Source: Formosa agariphila KMM 3901
GTDB lineage: Bacteria; Bacteroidota; Bacteroidia; Flavobacteriales; Flavobacteriaceae
DNA length: 64,000 nt
Direction: 5' to 3'
Assembly (NCBI RefSeq): GCF_000723205.1
Contig: NZ_HG315671.1
Location: 2,205,351 to 2,269,350 of the forward strand
The translations under genes were made by a program, and so were the position numbers. This document shows, in pieces, positions 1-9,236 of this stretch (within the stretch, counting starts at the first letter, position 1; every line of letters starts with the position of its first letter). Below the pieces are notes generated by a model. It ran no database searches. It saw nothing but the letters and a program-made list of their open reading frames with translations, and had not been told where the DNA came from.

Positions 1-1
1 T

Positions 2-259
2 TACCGCATTGTACAAGAATTAATTAATAATATTTTAAAACATGCTGAAGCCTCTCACGTCGATGTACAGCTTACGCGACATACCGATCATTTAAACATT
101 GTAATTAATGATGATGGTAAAGGGTTTCAAAAGAACAAAAAACATGGAATTGGACTCCGAAATATTAAAGAACGTTTACAAAAAGTAAAAGGTTCTTTAG
201 ACATTGATAGTAGTCCTGGACATGGAACGTCTATTACCATAGATATTCCCCTAAAATAA
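2..259 (+). CDS. Sensor histidine kinase, C-terminal fragment (cut by window edge)
   Basis: Only the last 85 codons are present; the frame is open from base 2 to the TAA at 257-259. The translation carries the GHKL ATPase landmarks of a sensor kinase: an N-box (QELINNILKHAEA), a G1 box (NDDGKGF) and a G2 region (GIGLRNIKERLQKVKG), ending in a typical SSPGHGTSITIDIPL tail. The N-box form is that of HisKA_3/NarX-type kinases, which pair with LuxR-type regulators. Exactly such a regulator starts 5 bases downstream, so the two almost certainly form one operon and one phosphorelay. Input domains and signal cannot be seen. Confidence 0.88.
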   Translation, partial: YRIVQELINNILKHAEASHVDVQLTRHTDHLNIVINDDGKGFQKNKKHGIGLRNIKERLQKVKGSLDIDSSPGHGTSITIDIPLK

Positions 260-264
260 TAATT

Positions 265-900
265 ATGAAGAAAATAAACATCATAATAGCAGACGACCAC
301 TTAATGTTTCTTGAAGGTATTAATACCATTTTAAGCGACATGGAAGAAATTGGCGACGTGCATTTGGCCACCGAAGGCAAACAAGTGGTTCGCTTACTAA
401 ATCAGTTTGAAATTGGTTTAATAATAAGTGATATTAGCATGCCAAAAATGGATGGTATTGAATTGCTTACCGAAATTAAAAAGAAGCATAGTCATGTTAA
501 AATTATTATGTTAAGCATGTTAGATAATCACAGGACAGTGCATAAAGTGATTCAGAAAGGTGCCGATGGATTTGTGCCTAAATTTACCAGTAAAGAGGAA
601 TTACAAAAAGCAGTTCGAACGGTTTTAGGTAACGAACAGTATTTCTCCGAGGTGATTAAACAACGTTATATGGAAAGTGTTTTTGAACGTAAAAAATATA
701 AAAACATAGAATTGTCGCCTCGCGAAAAAGAGGTTTTATCCTTGTTAGGAGACGAGTTAACTTCTAAAGAAATTTCAGAAAAATTATTTATTTCGGTGAA
801 CACCGTAGAGACGCATAGAAAAAATATTCTTTTAAAAACAGGCTCTAAAACCACAACCGGAGCCGTTAAATATGCCATAGAATCTGGTTTATTTGACTAA
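265..900 (+). CDS. NarL/LuxR-family response regulator
   Basis: A 211-residue two-domain regulator. Residues 1-120 are a receiver domain with the acidic pair D10-D11, the phospho-acceptor D56 (LIISDISMPKMDG) and a conserved K near 106. Residues 150-211 are a LuxR/GerE helix-turn-helix (LSPREKEVLSLL, then SKEISEKLFISVNTVETHR). It is expected to be phosphorylated by the kinase ending 5 bases upstream and to act as a DNA-binding transcription regulator in the cytoplasm. The short gap argues for translational coupling. Nothing in the window identifies its target genes; the next gene is on the opposite strand. Confidence 0.93.
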   Translation: MKKINIIIADDHLMFLEGINTILSDMEEIGDVHLATEGKQVVRLLNQFEIGLIISDISMPKMDGIELLTEIKKKHSHVKIIMLSMLDNHRTVHKVIQKGADGFVPKFTSKEELQKAVRTVLGNEQYFSEVIKQRYMESVFERKKYKNIELSPREKEVLSLLGDELTSKEISEKLFISVNTVETHRKNILLKTGSKTTTGAVKYAIESGLFD

Positions 901-924
901 TACAAAACTTAAAAGCAACGCGCA

Positions 925-1917
925 TTATTTAGTTCTAATACCCTCCGCTTCTATAGTACTTATAATTTGTTTTAATTCTTCACTATACGACGTGGTATCA
1001 TTCTCGTCGGTTAATAACTCGCCACGATATATAAATTTAGTATCTAAATCAAAGTACACCACATAAATTCCTGTTTGCGGGTTTTTCCATTTACCATTTC
1101 CGTTATTTACAATGCGCTTATCTTCTAAATACTGTATCCAAGCCCCTCTAGACAAAGTAGATTTATCCATATAAATTTTGCTGTTTTCATTCGTTTTAAA
1201 ATATGGATACGGCCCTTTTAATTTAGCATGTATATGTTCTAAAACCATGGTTTTTAAGCTTTCAAATCCTTCCGCCTTTTCGGATAAAAACATAGGGTTC
1301 TGGATCCGTTTACTATCTTCCATATCTAACGGGATGATTACAAAACCATCAGGATGACTAGCAGTTTTAACGAGTAAACGAAATTGATAGCCTGTGTTTA
1401 ACGTTTCATAAGATTGATTTAACCGATCTATAAAACGTGGTACCAGATCTTCTAAGACTTCAGGTTTTACATCCTCGTTAAAATTCAGCTCAATAGATTC
1501 TGTTGCAAAAGTTATTTCAGGAATTTCATCTTTAAAATCGGCTTTAACAGCTTGTCTCGTTTCATAACGTATTACAGCGTCTTTGTACAAATCATCTACC
1601 GTCATATTATCAGAACTAGGATACATGGGTAGGGTATCGTTTTCTAATATATGTTTCAGATTAAGGTGCGTATAAAATGCTATTTCAGGAATCTCCTTAT
1701 CATAAATAAGCATGCCGTACATATTAGGATCCATAGTTGCCGCGTTAAAAAACAGTGTTAAATCACTATAGCCAAGTTTACCATCATATTTTTGTTGCAG
1801 ATAGTCTTCTAAATTTTGAACTGCTTTTTTTTTTGGTATCCCGATATAATTCGCACAACCTGCAACTATAAGCAGGACGATTAAAATGCATATAACAGAT
1901 AAAATTGTAATCTTCAT
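925..1917 (-). CDS. Hypothetical lipoprotein, 330 aa
   Basis: I do not recognise a family. The N-terminus (about residues 1-21) is a hydrophobic signal ending in a lipobox (IVAGC), so the protein is probably an envelope lipoprotein anchored at C21. The rest is soluble alpha/beta-type sequence with no transmembrane segment, rich in acidic residues, with aromatic strands near the C-terminus (GIYVVYFDLDTKFIYRG). It is transcribed toward the response regulator and ends 24 bases from it, a convergent arrangement, so it is not part of that operon. No catalytic motif is visible. Confidence 0.75.
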   Translation of the reverse strand: MKITILSVICILIVLLIVAGCANYIGIPKKKAVQNLEDYLQQKYDGKLGYSDLTLFFNAATMDPNMYGMLIYDKEIPEIAFYTHLNLKHILENDTLPMYPSSDNMTVDDLYKDAVIRYETRQAVKADFKDEIPEITFATESIELNFNEDVKPEVLEDLVPRFIDRLNQSYETLNTGYQFRLLVKTASHPDGFVIIPLDMEDSKRIQNPMFLSEKAEGFESLKTMVLEHIHAKLKGPYPYFKTNENSKIYMDKSTLSRGAWIQYLEDKRIVNNGNGKWKNPQTGIYVVYFDLDTKFIYRGELLTDENDTTSYSEELKQIISTIEAEGIRTK

Positions 1918-2030
1918 AATACTCTAGTCTATCATATAAATGTAGAGCAATATTCATACTAGGCCCTCACTGAATTCCGTGAGTTTAAATATTCCCGTAA
2001 AGACGGTGTTTTTCCGCCAATGGGTTACAA

Positions 2031-2038
2031 TATCTTTG
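2031..2038 (+). promoter_or_regulatory. Candidate Bacteroidota -7 box (TATCTTTG)
   Basis: TATCTTTG matches the TAnnTTTG -7 consensus of the Bacteroidota primary sigma factor and lies 31 bases before the ATG at 2070. No clear TTG/TTTG -33 box is seen at the usual distance, so this is a match to half of the consensus only. Confidence 0.4.
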
Positions 2039-2069
2039 AGGAAATAATTAAACAAAAAAACCTCAAATC

Positions 2070-2465
2070 ATGGGATTACAAGAAAAAAGAGCAGCTAAAT
2101 CTATAGAAGATCAATATTTAGGAGAGTACCAAAAAGAAATTAATGAGCTTGTAGGTAAGGAATTGCCAATTAATATTAACTGGGATACGTTTGAAATGGA
2201 TTTTATAAAATTTGTACCAAGCGTATGTTTACAACGTCTTACAGATGGAATTAAATTGGTTTGTAAAGACGATATGGGAAAAGAAGCTATGGCAGAAAGT
2301 GTAAATTCTATTGAAGTATACTGTATTCCGAATGAAGGTGCCGAAGCAAACAAAGAATTAAAATTAGAAGATGGTGTATTTTCTTTAACAGCATGTTGGG
2401 GTGGTCATCATAGTGGTTATTTTATAGACTTAACCATCCGTGAATATTTAGAAAATAACTTATAG
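2070..2465 (+). CDS. Small conserved-looking cytoplasmic protein, 131 aa
   Basis: No family is recognised with confidence. The protein has no signal peptide or membrane segment and is acidic. It starts with an amphipathic helix (LQEKRAAKSIEDQYLGEYQK), followed by alternating beta-type stretches and a Cys/His-containing turn (LTACWGGHHSGYF) that could be a binding site. It stands alone between a candidate -7 box and a strong hairpin terminator, so it is a single-gene transcription unit. This tight framing supports it as a real gene. Function unknown. Confidence 0.75.
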   Translation: MGLQEKRAAKSIEDQYLGEYQKEINELVGKELPININWDTFEMDFIKFVPSVCLQRLTDGIKLVCKDDMGKEAMAESVNSIEVYCIPNEGAEANKELKLEDGVFSLTACWGGHHSGYFIDLTIREYLENNL

Positions 2466-2500
2466 TATTACACAATTGTAAAGATTAATCTAATCCAACC

Positions 2501-2533
2501 AAAAAGGGAAAGCCTAATACGCTTTCCCTTTTT
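2501..2533 (+). terminator. Rho-independent terminator
   Basis: Perfect 13-bp inverted repeat: AAAAAGGGAAAGC at 2501-2513, a 7-base loop, and GCTTTCCCTTTTT at 2521-2533. It lies 36 bases after the stop of the 131-aa gene and ends in a T-run on the plus strand. The A-run on its other side lets it work in both directions. Confidence 0.88.
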
Positions 2534-2574
2534 GTATTCCTGAATAATTTTGTAATCCCCCTAAAAACGGACAT

Positions 2575-2611
2575 AAAAAAGCCTTTAAGACATGTATCTT
2601 AAAGGCTTTTT
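2575..2611 (-). terminator. Bidirectional hairpin terminator
   Basis: Inverted repeat AAAAAAGCCTTTAAGA (2575-2590) with TCTTAAAGGCTTTTT (2597-2611) around a 6-base loop. It lies 22 bases downstream, in transcription sense, of the minus-strand gene ending at 2633. With the hairpin at 2501-2533 it insulates two convergent transcription units. Confidence 0.85.
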
Positions 2612-2632
2612 CTATGATGATATATTGTGAGC

Positions 2633-3034
2633 TTAATTTAGTTTTACATCGTTTAAAACGACCCCTGTTAAAATCGCATTAAAGTAATAATCTTGAGACT
2701 GTACATTATTCTCTGAAAATGATTGGCTGTAATTATGAATTATAGCATTATCAAACACAAAACTTACAACAGGTTGCTCTTGGTTTTGGTAATAAATTTT
2801 TAAACTTCCAGACCATTCACCTGGTTTATGAGATAACCATTCTAAAAATAGCGTACTCATCTCGTTTCTCATCGCTCCAGATAAATTTACGTCTAAGCCT
2901 CGTTCTTGTTCTTCGTTTGGATAGTATGTAGACGAAAAGTTGTAATCACATTGCGAAAGCTTAAATAACTCTTCTGTATGTTCGTCTTTTTTAATTCTTA
3001 ATTCGATACGCTGAATTACGTTTAATTCTGTCAT
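2633..3034 (-). CDS. TssD/Hcp-like protein (possible type VI tube protein of Bacteroidota type)
   Basis: 133 residues, no signal peptide. The second half follows the pattern I know from Bacteroidota TssD tube proteins: a helix ending in LFLEWL, a beta strand (GSLKIYYQNQ), a strand with F.F.NA, then YSQSF and a final strand pair (YYFNAILTGVVLNDVKL). The usual family length is about 130 residues, which fits. I see no other T6SS component (sheath, baseplate, ClpV-like ATPase) nearby, so it could be an orphan Hcp-like protein or a cargo adaptor. The start is 24 bases after the stop of the upstream 229-aa gene, so the two are probably co-transcribed. The family call is by pattern resemblance only. 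Confidence 0.45.
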   Translation of the reverse strand: MTELNVIQRIELRIKKDEHTEELFKLSQCDYNFSSTYYPNEEQERGLDVNLSGAMRNEMSTLFLEWLSHKPGEWSGSLKIYYQNQEQPVVSFVFDNAIIHNYSQSFSENNVQSQDYYFNAILTGVVLNDVKLN

Positions 3035-3057
3035 GATTTCTATTTTTTAATTATAGT

Positions 3058-3747
3058 TTAAAGTCCTTTCTCTATTAAGCTTTGTAATGTTATGGCCTTA
3101 GGAAAACTTTTTAATCCTTTAGTTATATCTATAGTAAGAGCAACGACGTTTTTATTTAAAGTAGATGTGTTTTTATTACCTAAGGCGAATTCTACTGTTG
3201 AAATTGCAGCTGTAAACGCTTCTTTTGCTAAATGATCTGAAGCGATCTTAGAAAGTGTTTCCTTTAGTAACGATATTACTTTTGAAGCATAATACTTATC
3301 CAGATCTTCTGGAGTTCCGTCATGTTTATACATAATTGAAATATCTTTCCCTAACGCATCCTTAAATTCTAATTCTAACGCTTTAATATCTTTTTTAAGC
3401 TGAAGTCCGGTAGGGATTTCACTAGAATCCGGAGTAAAAGGAATCTTGCCTTTAGATAATAGGTAGCCGTACTTGTTTATATTACTCAAAGAAATAGACG
3501 AGATTGTATGCACAGCTATATATTGAAATTGGGCATCTCGATCGTAAATATCACATAAGAAAACCACCTTCTTTTCTGCATCATAGTTTACAAAAAAACC
3601 AGTTGCACTGTCACCATGTGTGCAAATCGTTACTTTAGGCATACGAGGGCGGTCTTCTTTTCGTTCTATATCTGCTATCTCTTGAAGTATATTTATAACC
3701 TCATTAGTATCTAATACAGGTAATTGTAACATTGTTTTATAATCCAT
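3058..3747 (-). CDS. Hypothetical cytoplasmic protein, 229 aa, partner of the TssD-like gene
   Basis: No family is recognised. Residues about 38-95 form a compact run of beta strands (PKVTICTHGDSATGFFVNYD, then KVVFLCDIYDRDAQFQYIAVHTISSISL) resembling a small Sm-like barrel, but this is a guess from pattern. The C-terminal half (about 115-229) is helical and lysine-rich, with no membrane segment and no signal peptide. It is first in a two-gene unit with the TssD-like gene 23 bases downstream, which suggests a shared job such as chaperone, adaptor or effector partner. That is inference from position only. Confidence 0.65.
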   Translation of the reverse strand: MDYKTMLQLPVLDTNEVINILQEIADIERKEDRPRMPKVTICTHGDSATGFFVNYDAEKKVVFLCDIYDRDAQFQYIAVHTISSISLSNINKYGYLLSKGKIPFTPDSSEIPTGLQLKKDIKALELEFKDALGKDISIMYKHDGTPEDLDKYYASKVISLLKETLSKIASDHLAKEAFTAAISTVEFALGNKNTSTLNKNVVALTIDITKGLKSFPKAITLQSLIEKGL

Positions 3748-3973
3748 ATTTGAAATCTTTAATTATAATTACAAATTTGGAGTAAAACCCTAATTTTTTT
3801 CTAACCGTTTTCAGTGATATTTACAAATAGTTTATTTGAAGTGAGTAGGAAGTCCAATTTAAACATCTAACTTAAATTCTTTTAACCTAAGTAATAAAGC
3901 ATTATTATATCACTACTTAGGCACTAAATAAATCAACTACAGCTTATTGGTTGTACTTGAAAACTCTAATTAG

Positions 3974-4200
3974 ATTTTCTTAATTCATGATTGTACTGTA
4001 AAATCTGATAATCATGATGAAGTTTTAATGACGTTAAAGTCACCTGCATGTGCGATGGCAGGAATGATTGTAGATGAAGTTATAGAACGGATAATGGAAT
4101 TAAGTTTTATGAAAGAAACGACTGTAAATTAACATGGGAACCAACTTGGGATAAAGCTTTAGTGAGTAATGATGCCTTACTCTCTTTAAGATTTATGTAA
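3974..4200 (+). pseudogene. Probable decayed small gene with frameshift, outside the island
   Basis: Two overlapping open stretches on the plus strand (frames 3974-4132 and 4078-4200) read like pieces of one protein rather than random sequence: the first holds SPACAMAGMIVDEVIERI, the second KFYERNDCKLTWEPTWDKAL. Neither has a convincing start, and a shift of frame near 4080-4130 would join them. I do not recognise the family. The surrounding 3748-4391 is otherwise AT-rich and gene-free. Confidence 0.3.
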
Positions 4201-4391
4201 TTAGTTAAACGATTATTAACAAGTATAAAATAGTATAGATATGATTTTAAAAACGTATAAAAATTTAAAACTAAAATAATTAATTAAACGTAGTAAATAT
4301 TATTTTGGATTAAATATAACTCTACTAAACTCAGAAAAAGCACAAAAGAGTAAACCAAAAAACATCAAGGTAAATGAAAGTAAAGTAAATT

Positions 4392-4406
4392 CTATTTGCC
4401 GATACA
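4392..4406 (-). other. Candidate distal attachment site (att core)
   Basis: On the minus strand this reads TGT ATC GGC AAA TAG, that is C-I-G-K-stop. The authentic mnmE end reads TGT ATC GGG AAA TAA. The match is 13/15, in the same orientation, and both mismatches are silent for the encoded tail. That is what one expects if the element once carried the mnmE tail of another strain. Chance occurrence of a 13/15 match somewhere in the window is not negligible, so the arm-site match beside it matters. Confidence 0.5.
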
Positions 4407-4447
4407 GTATCTTACATCTTAATATTCACAAGGGTTAATTTCACATG

Positions 4448-4472
4448 TGTAGTACTTATGAGGTACAAATAA
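4448..4472 (+). other. Candidate arm-type integrase binding site, distal end
   Basis: The motif TGTAGTACTTATGAGGTAC followed by AAATA lies about 40 bases inside the distal core. It matches the motif at 44636-44660 in 15 of 19 positions, then AAATA after a one-base gap. It includes the uninterrupted octamer TGAGGTAC and is in the same orientation. Confidence 0.45.
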
Positions 4473-4647
4473 TGTAAATTTATATTCAAAAAAGTCAACT
4501 AAAAAAATTTACTCACAAAAAGTGTCTGTTTCTTTTAATTAATCATATTTATTTACATTTATTCTTAAAATTCTCGTCTTGTTCGAAAATCTACTTGTAA
4601 TTCAGCACGTTTTCACTAGAAAGGGTACTTAGATTTTTCTTCAACCA

Positions 4648-4842
4648 CTATTTGAACATTTTTAAACAAACTGAATAATTTGTATTCTTAAAAGTCAAAA
4701 TCATATTTTCATTAAAGGCTAAAAATTTATATATCCAGTTGTAAAAAGTAGGATTACAAACTCCAAGCAATTTTTCAAATTGAAGAAAACTAAAGGTTCC
4801 TGACTCGCAATCTTTAACTATAGACAGTTTAAATTCTTCTGA
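4648..4842 (-). pseudogene. Decayed IS3-family OrfA transposase fragment
   Basis: The minus-strand frame from 4842 to the TAG at 4648-4650 encodes 64 residues beginning SEEFKLSIVKDCESGTFS and containing GVCNPTFYNWIYKF. This is the helix-turn-helix region of IS3-family OrfA proteins common in Bacteroidota. The expected N-terminal KR(K)Y is interrupted by a TGA just upstream, and the coiled-coil tail is replaced by unrelated sequence before the stop. No OrfB or clean inverted repeats are seen. The rest of 3748-5034 is AT-rich with no other gene I can support. Confidence 0.65.
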
Positions 4843-5034
4843 ATAAGTTCATCGTTTTTTTTATAGTTTAATGTTTGCTTTCATAAGTTTCCATTTTGTT
4901 TAAAGTGGTCAACCTATATTAGGTTCATACAAAGTTTAATTCATGATTTTTTTGCACTTATAGAGGCAATATAAATTTTCTGACTTAATAAAAATAAGTA
5001 TATTTATTAAATATCCATTTTATTCAAAATTATT

Positions 5035-7152
5035 GTGAAAAACATTTTCATCTCAATACTTATCTCTTTTATTTTATTTAATTGTAGTAAAAGGAAAGAT
5101 TTAAATAGGGAAAACTTTACATATACAAATGATTTAATTGAAGAAAGTAGCCCATACCTTCTTCAGCATGCTCATAATCCTGTAAATTGGAAACCATGGA
5201 ATGAAAAAACACTGGAACTTGCTAAAAAAGAGAATAAATTAATCATTTTATCCATAGGCTATTCAGCGTGTCACTGGTGCCATGTTATGGAAAAAGAAAG
5301 CTTTGAAAATGATTCTATTGCGGCAGTTATGAACAAAAATTTCATCAATATAAAGGTTGACAGAGAAGAACGACCTGACGTCGACAAGGTATATATGCAA
5401 GCGGTACAATTATTAACTGGAAGTGGAGGTTGGCCTTTAAATTGCATTACTCTGCCAGATGGTAGACCTATTTATGGAGGTACTTATTTTGAAAAACATG
5501 AATGGTTGAAAATTATTACCGAAATTTCAAACCTCTATAAAGAGTCTCCAGAAAAAATTTCAGCTTATGCAGAAGAGCTAACTAAAGGCATTAAATCTTC
5601 TGAATTAATCCATATAAAGAAAAAAAACAACGAATTTAAACCCAAATTTATATCGGAAGCTGTTAATTCATGGAAGCCTCAATTAGACTCTATTAATGGA
5701 GGTCAATTGGGTAATATAAAATTCCCTATGCCAATAAATCTCGATTTCCTTTGGAAATTTGGTGTTCAAAATAATGAGGAATCTGTTAAGAACCATGTAA
5801 CAAACACACTTACAAAAATGGCTAAAGGTGGCATTTATGACCAAATAGGTGGTGGATTCTCTAGATATGCTACGGATGAGATTTGGCATATCCCTCATTT
5901 TGAAAAAATGCTATATGATAATGCACAATTAGTAAGCATATATTCCAATGTATATGCTGTCACTAAAGATGAATTATATAAGCAAACTGTACAGCAAACA
6001 CTTAACTTTTTAGAACGAGAATGTTTAGATGAAACAGGAGCATTTTATTCGGCAATTGATGCCGATAGTAAAAATAATGAAGGCAATTTAGAAGAAGGAG
6101 CATTTTATGTTTGGAATCAAGAGGAATTAAAAACAATTTTGGGGACTGATTTTAATTTATTCAAATCATATTATGATATTAGCGATTCAGGTTTGTGGAA
6201 AAATGAGTTATATGTTCTGAAACGAAACCAATTTTCCGTTTCTGAAATTTCTAAAAACAACGATATCAGTGAAGTTGATTTCAATGTTAAAATAAACAAA
6301 TGGAAATCTATTTTATTAAAAGCAAGAAATAAGCGTGCACTTCCACGATTCGACCACAAAATCTTAACATCCTGGAATGCTTTAACCATAAATGCATATC
6401 TTGATGCATATCGTGTATTCAGAGATCCGCATTATTTGGAAATTGCAAGAAAAACTGCAAATTTTATTATTACTAAACAACTACGAACAGATGGAGGATT
6501 AAACCATGTATACACGAACGGAACAAGTTCTATAGATGGTTATGCTGAAGATTACGCAGCAACTATAGAAGCTTTTATTAATTTATATCAAGTCACTTTA
6601 GACGAAACATGGTTAGATAAAGCCGTGAAATTAATAAACTATACGATAACTCATTTTTATGATAAAGAAAATAAGTTATTTTATTACACCTCCAATAATT
6701 CTACACCATTAATAACACGAACTAAAGAATCAACTGATGGTGTAATTCCATCTTCTAACGCAATGTTAGCTAGTTCATTATTTAAATTAAGTTTATATTA
6801 TTTCAATGAAAATTATAGTAATAAAGCAAAGGACATGATGCATATTATGCAAGATCATATGCTTGAATCTCCTTCTAGTTATAGTAAATGGTTAAGTTTA
6901 TTGATGGATTACAGTAATCCATTTTATGAAGTAGTCCTTAGTGGTGATAATGCGATAGCACTTGTAACCGAATTAAATGGCTATTATCTGCCAAATATTA
7001 TTGTGGGAGGGGCAACTTCAGAAAGTAGTTTACCCTTAATGGAAAACAAGTTTAACAAAAATGAAACTTACATATATGTCTGCACAAAAGGCAACTGTAA
7101 ATTACCTCAAACAAAGGTTAGTGAAGCTTTAAAAAGTATTTCAAAAAAGTAG
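5035..7152 (+). CDS. DUF255/YyaL-type thioredoxin-domain protein, lipoprotein
   Basis: 705 residues. A signal with lipobox (ILFNC, C17) suggests envelope anchoring. Residues about 36-200 are the DUF255 thioredoxin-like domain: [12 protein letters not shown], then ACHWCHVM with the C79-H-W-C82 pair and [10 protein letters not shown]. The rest is the (alpha/alpha)6-barrel-like part of the YyaL/spermatogenesis-associated protein 20 family, with [17 protein letters not shown] and [10 protein letters not shown]. The family is usually about 680 residues, so it is full length. The biochemical role is not well defined; the fold resembles N-acylglucosamine epimerases and other sugar-processing barrels. 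The start is GTG at 5035, the only one that keeps the signal peptide. It is the first gene inside the island and stands alone; a role in the sugar pathway is only an inference from position. Confidence 0.88.
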   Translation: MKNIFISILISFILFNCSKRKDLNRENFTYTNDLIEESSPYLLQHAHNPVNWKPWNEKTLELAKKENKLIILSIGYSACHWCHVMEKESFENDSIAAVMNKNFINIKVDREERPDVDKVYMQAVQLLTGSGGWPLNCITLPDGRPIYGGTYFEKHEWLKIITEISNLYKESPEKISAYAEELTKGIKSSELIHIKKKNNEFKPKFISEAVNSWKPQLDSINGGQLGNIKFPMPINLDFLWKFGVQNNEESVKNHVTNTLTKMAKGGIYDQIGGGFSRYATDEIWHIPHFEKMLYDNAQLVSIYSNVYAVTKDELYKQTVQQTLNFLERECLDETGAFYSAIDADSKNNEGNLEEGAFYVWNQEELKTILGTDFNLFKSYYDISDSGLWKNELYVLKRNQFSVSEISKNNDISEVDFNVKINKWKSILLKARNKRALPRFDHKILTSWNALTINAYLDAYRVFRDPHYLEIARKTANFIITKQLRTDGGLNHVYTNGTSSIDGYAEDYAATIEAFINLYQVTLDETWLDKAVKLINYTITHFYDKENKLFYYTSNNSTPLITRTKESTDGVIPSSNAMLASSLFKLSLYYFNENYSNKAKDMMHIMQDHMLESPSSYSKWLSLLMDYSNPFYEVVLSGDNAIALVTELNGYYLPNIIVGGATSESSLPLMENKFNKNETYIYVCTKGNCKLPQTKVSEALKSISKK

Positions 7153-7478
7153 ATTATGAGTAAATAGTGTTAATGTACAGAAAGTTAATATTTAATACAC
7201 TTAGATTTTTAAAATTAAGGGTATTTACTCTCGTCTCCAAACTCCAGAATTTTATTATATTGCTCTAACTTATTTTTAGTGATTTTCTACTGGATGATAA
7301 ACTCTTAGAATTTCAACCCAAATAGACCTTTTTCTAGAGCCATAATCATTTCAAAAGTCATTAAAATATTCAGAAACATCTTTATTATAAATTATTAAAT
7401 TAAATTTTAGCGTCTCCCCCCCTTAAACATCCTTGATTAATTTATTTACCTTCCACATCTGAATGTCTTTTATACTAA
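7153..7478. other. Intergenic, AT-rich, no gene seen
   Basis: 326 bases between convergent genes. I see no open frame with coding character and no clear hairpin terminator, apart from a C8 run near 7415-7424. Confidence 0.5.
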
Positions 7479-8885
7479 TTATTTACCTATAATTATTCTT
7501 TCTTTTGAAAAGCCATTTTCCGTCGGTGTTGTAGGCAATCCCGCTTCAAACACTTTAATTTTATGAAGTAAATCGGTTACTTTTTCAGGATAATCTTGAG
7601 ACACATCTATGTGTTCAGCCCAATCTGTATTGATATTATACAATTCCGTTCGACCTAATTCAGCATTAGTTAGAAGTTTCCAATTAGCCTCTTGAATTCC
7701 AGAACTTGGCCAGAAATATGGACTATTATTTGAAAAACGCCAATCCCAATAAATGGGTTTCTCACGATTATAAAGTGCTCCTTTTATAAGGCTTACAATG
7801 CTTTCACCGTCAGACTGGTAGCCATCTGGTAAAGTTTCATTTGCCAATTCTAAAAACGTGGGTAGTAAATCTACGGTAGCCAATTCAGTGGTATTATTTA
7901 CTATTCCTGCAGGAACAGTTCCTGGCCATCTTACAATAAATGGAATACGAACACCGCCTGCAAACAAAGATCGTTTTTGTCCTTTTAATCCATTGGTTTC
8001 TCCAACCGAATAATAAGTTCCAAAACCTGGGCCGGTAGAATTATCATCTGCAATTTTTTGCTCACCTGTAATTTCTGGTCCATTATCCGATGAAAATATG
8101 ACTAAGGTATTCTCATCTATACCTAAGCTTTTTATCGTTTCCAATAATGCTCCTATACGCGCATCATATTCTGCAACTACAGCAGCATAAACTTGTTCTT
8201 GTTCATTTAAATATGCAAATTGTTTTAGAAATTTTTCTTTTGGATAATGTGGTGTATGTGTCGCGTGAATCCAAGCATTCACAAAAAAGGGTTTCTCCTT
8301 ATTACGTTTAATAAAATCGATTGTTTTATATAACGTGGAATCTGCTTGCATTTGATGCAGACTACTTGGTAAATTAAATGCCCCATATTCATCATATCCA
8401 TACTCCAATGGCGATGGCGCATCTGAAACATGAGTATTAGAAAGATGCCATTTACCAAAGTGAGCGGTAGCATAACCTGCTTCTTTTAGCATTCGCGGTA
8501 AAGATGGCGCTTTAGGGTCTAACCAATCAGGCATACCTCTTTCCATATGTGAGACTACAGATGCAAAATGACCATGAACACTTTGACGCGCAGGAAACTG
8601 ACCAGTCATTACGGCAACTCTACTTGGTGAACAGACAGGGTTAACCACAGAAAAATTTTGAAAATCTATGCCTTCAGCTGCCATCTTATCAAGGTTTGGA
8701 GTTTTACAAAATGTACTCCCGTGAATACCCAAATCTCCATACCCCCAATCATCTGCATAAATGAAAATAATATTAGGTTGATTTACTTTAACTATTTCGG
8801 TATGTGCTAATGTTGTTTTTTTGTTTTGATTACAAGAAAAAAACATCAAGACTATAAGTAATGTATAAAGTTGGCTGGATTTCAT
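7479..8885 (-). CDS. Formylglycine-dependent sulfatase (type I), lipoprotein
   Basis: 468 residues with a lipobox (FFSC, C18), so probably periplasmic or surface anchored. The alkaline-phosphatase-like sulfatase fold is clear: metal-binding DD at 45-46 (IFIYADDWGYGDLG), the modification signature C85-S-P-S-R (converted to formylglycine by an anaerobic-type or FGE-type maturase encoded elsewhere), FGKWHLS, and a second metal site FSSDNGPE. It removes ester sulfate from a glycan; the position and sugar cannot be read from sequence. It is last in the minus-strand run GH29, TIM-barrel protein, sulfatase, sulfatase, but a 351-base gap with a terminator separates it from the previous sulfatase, so it probably has its own promoter. 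Confidence 0.95.
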   Translation of the reverse strand: MKSSQLYTLLIVLMFFSCNQNKKTTLAHTEIVKVNQPNIIFIYADDWGYGDLGIHGSTFCKTPNLDKMAAEGIDFQNFSVVNPVCSPSRVAVMTGQFPARQSVHGHFASVVSHMERGMPDWLDPKAPSLPRMLKEAGYATAHFGKWHLSNTHVSDAPSPLEYGYDEYGAFNLPSSLHQMQADSTLYKTIDFIKRNKEKPFFVNAWIHATHTPHYPKEKFLKQFAYLNEQEQVYAAVVAEYDARIGALLETIKSLGIDENTLVIFSSDNGPEITGEQKIADDNSTGPGFGTYYSVGETNGLKGQKRSLFAGGVRIPFIVRWPGTVPAGIVNNTTELATVDLLPTFLELANETLPDGYQSDGESIVSLIKGALYNREKPIYWDWRFSNNSPYFWPSSGIQEANWKLLTNAELGRTELYNINTDWAEHIDVSQDYPEKVTDLLHKIKVFEAGLPTTPTENGFSKERIIIGK

Positions 8886-9177
8886 TGTATTTTGACTTTT
8901 GTTTACTGATTAATGCATTACAAATTTAAATGACAAAACTTAGAATTAAAGGCTCAAATCAACCATGTTATTGTTCTAATCTTGTATAATACACCATATG
9001 TATTAGAATCTATTTGTAAACATCGTTTGAAAATAACCTATTTTAAATTATAATGATTAGGATGAAACAAAGCTAGAGAATTGGTTTCCAAGTCCACACC
9101 TAACTTATTTCAATTCACCAATACACTCCCCCTAATTTTCAATAAATCTGGAGTTCAAGCCGCTATGAATTGGAATA
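8886..9177. other. Intergenic between two sulfatase genes
   Basis: AT-rich spacer upstream of the 468-aa sulfatase and after the terminator of the 609-aa sulfatase. It must hold the promoter of the former. I see no exact TAnnTTTG box and no open frame worth reporting. Confidence 0.4.
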
Positions 9178-9179
9178 AA

Positions 9180-9213
9180 AAATGAGTCATTGATCAAGAT
9201 CAACGACTCATTT
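9180..9213 (-). terminator. Hairpin terminator after the 609-aa sulfatase gene
   Basis: AAATGAGTCATTGATC (9180-9195) pairs with GATCAACGACTCATTT (9198-9213) with one mismatch and a 2-base loop. It lies 24 bases past the stop of the minus-strand sulfatase. A-rich sequence on the plus strand before it gives a T-run on the minus transcript. Confidence 0.8.
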
Positions 9214-9236
9214 AATTCAACTTAAAAACCAATCAA

